Below, one piece after another: positions 6,113-6,193 of a stretch of DNA of 6,193 nt. This stretch comes from an uncultured Selenomonadaceae bacterium (lineage in GTDB: Bacteria; Bacillota; Negativicutes; Selenomonadales; Selenomonadaceae), in the NCBI GenBank assembly GCA_905236255.1, contig CAJOPK010000242.1:1-6193 (forward strand). Reading direction: 5' to 3'. Numbering within the stretch: the first letter of the stretch is position 1; each line of letters begins with the position of its first letter. The notes beneath the pieces were generated by a model. That model saw only the letters and a list, made by a program, of their open reading frames with translations. It had not been told where the DNA came from and ran no database searches. The position numbers and the translations under genes were made by a program.

Positions 6113-6188
6113 TGGCAGGGGTAGCTGGACTCGAACCAACGCATGCGGGATTCAGAATCCCGTGCCTTACCAACTTGGCGATACCCCT
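6113..6188 (-). tRNA. tRNA-Gln (anticodon CUG, reads CAG)
   Basis: The - strand folds into a complete 76-base tRNA with encoded CCA (6113-6115). The acceptor stem is AGGGGTA paired with TACCCCT, and the discriminator base is G. The D arm is GCC/GGC with loop A-AGTTGGTA-A, GG in place at 18-19 and A13 opposite A22, as in other bacterial tRNA-Gln. The anticodon stem CGGGA/TCCCG encloses loop TTCTGAA with anticodon CTG. The variable loop has five bases, and the T arm GTTGG/CCAGC encloses TTCGAGT. It resembles E. coli tRNA-Gln(CUG) over the D arm (GCCAAG-GGTAAGGCA) and the anticodon loop. Three points differ from the usual pattern: the first pair is A1-U72 rather than U1-A72, the D loop has one extra base, and base 38 is A. 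Base -1 (C) could also pair with G73. Only 5 bases of its 5' flank are in the window, so its promoter is not visible. Confidence 0.95.
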
Positions 6189-6193
6189 GTGTC

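Noticed and set aside
6113..6193. tRNA gene end as an integration site for a mobile element
   Set aside because: The sequence next to the tRNA 3' end leads at once into miaB, with no integrase, no second copy of the tRNA tail and no change in composition.
1..6193. CRISPR array, insertion sequence, toxin-antitoxin or defence genes
   Set aside because: No spaced direct repeats, transposase motifs, terminal inverted repeats or small paired genes were seen. Coding density is nearly complete with housekeeping families.

Overview
The window is ordinary bacterial chromosome: densely coding, moderately AT-rich (GC a little over 40 % by eye), with Shine-Dalgarno-led genes, some TTG starts and a tRNA gene that encodes its own CCA end. 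The protein set (a UPF0756/DUF441 membrane protein, QueA, a topoisomerase III with a C-terminal zinc ribbon, a compact DEAD-box helicase, MiaB) fits a Bacillota-type anaerobe, possibly of the Negativicutes. That placement is an impression from sequence style, not a demonstrated assignment.

Layout. Positions 1-4698 hold four genes on the + strand with almost no space between them: a small membrane protein (1-447, probably cut at its 5' end by the window edge), queA (459-1493), topB (1500-3611, TTG start) and a DEAD-box RNA helicase (3601-4698, overlapping topB by 11 bases). The gaps are 11 and 6 bases followed by the overlap, so this looks like one transcription unit whose promoter lies left of the window. 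It meets miaB (4708-6033, - strand) tail to tail across 9 bases, with a weak hairpin and T-run at the junction. Upstream of miaB on the same strand is tRNA-Gln(CUG) (6113-6188). The 79 bases between the tRNA and miaB are the longest non-coding stretch in the window and contain a terminator-like hairpin.

Theme. Most of the window concerns RNA. QueA makes the queuosine precursor at tRNA position 34, MiaB thiomethylates A37 of tRNAs reading UNN codons, a DEAD-box helicase remodels RNA, and a tRNA gene is present. Topoisomerase III acts on DNA, although members of its family can also act on RNA. No mobile element, CRISPR array, prophage or defence system is visible, and I found no convincing undescribed system. 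The points most worth a second look are the atypical tRNA-Gln (A1-U72 instead of U1-A72, a longer D loop), the translationally coupled topB/DEAD-box pair with its divergent helicase motifs, and the terminator-like structure just ahead of miaB.
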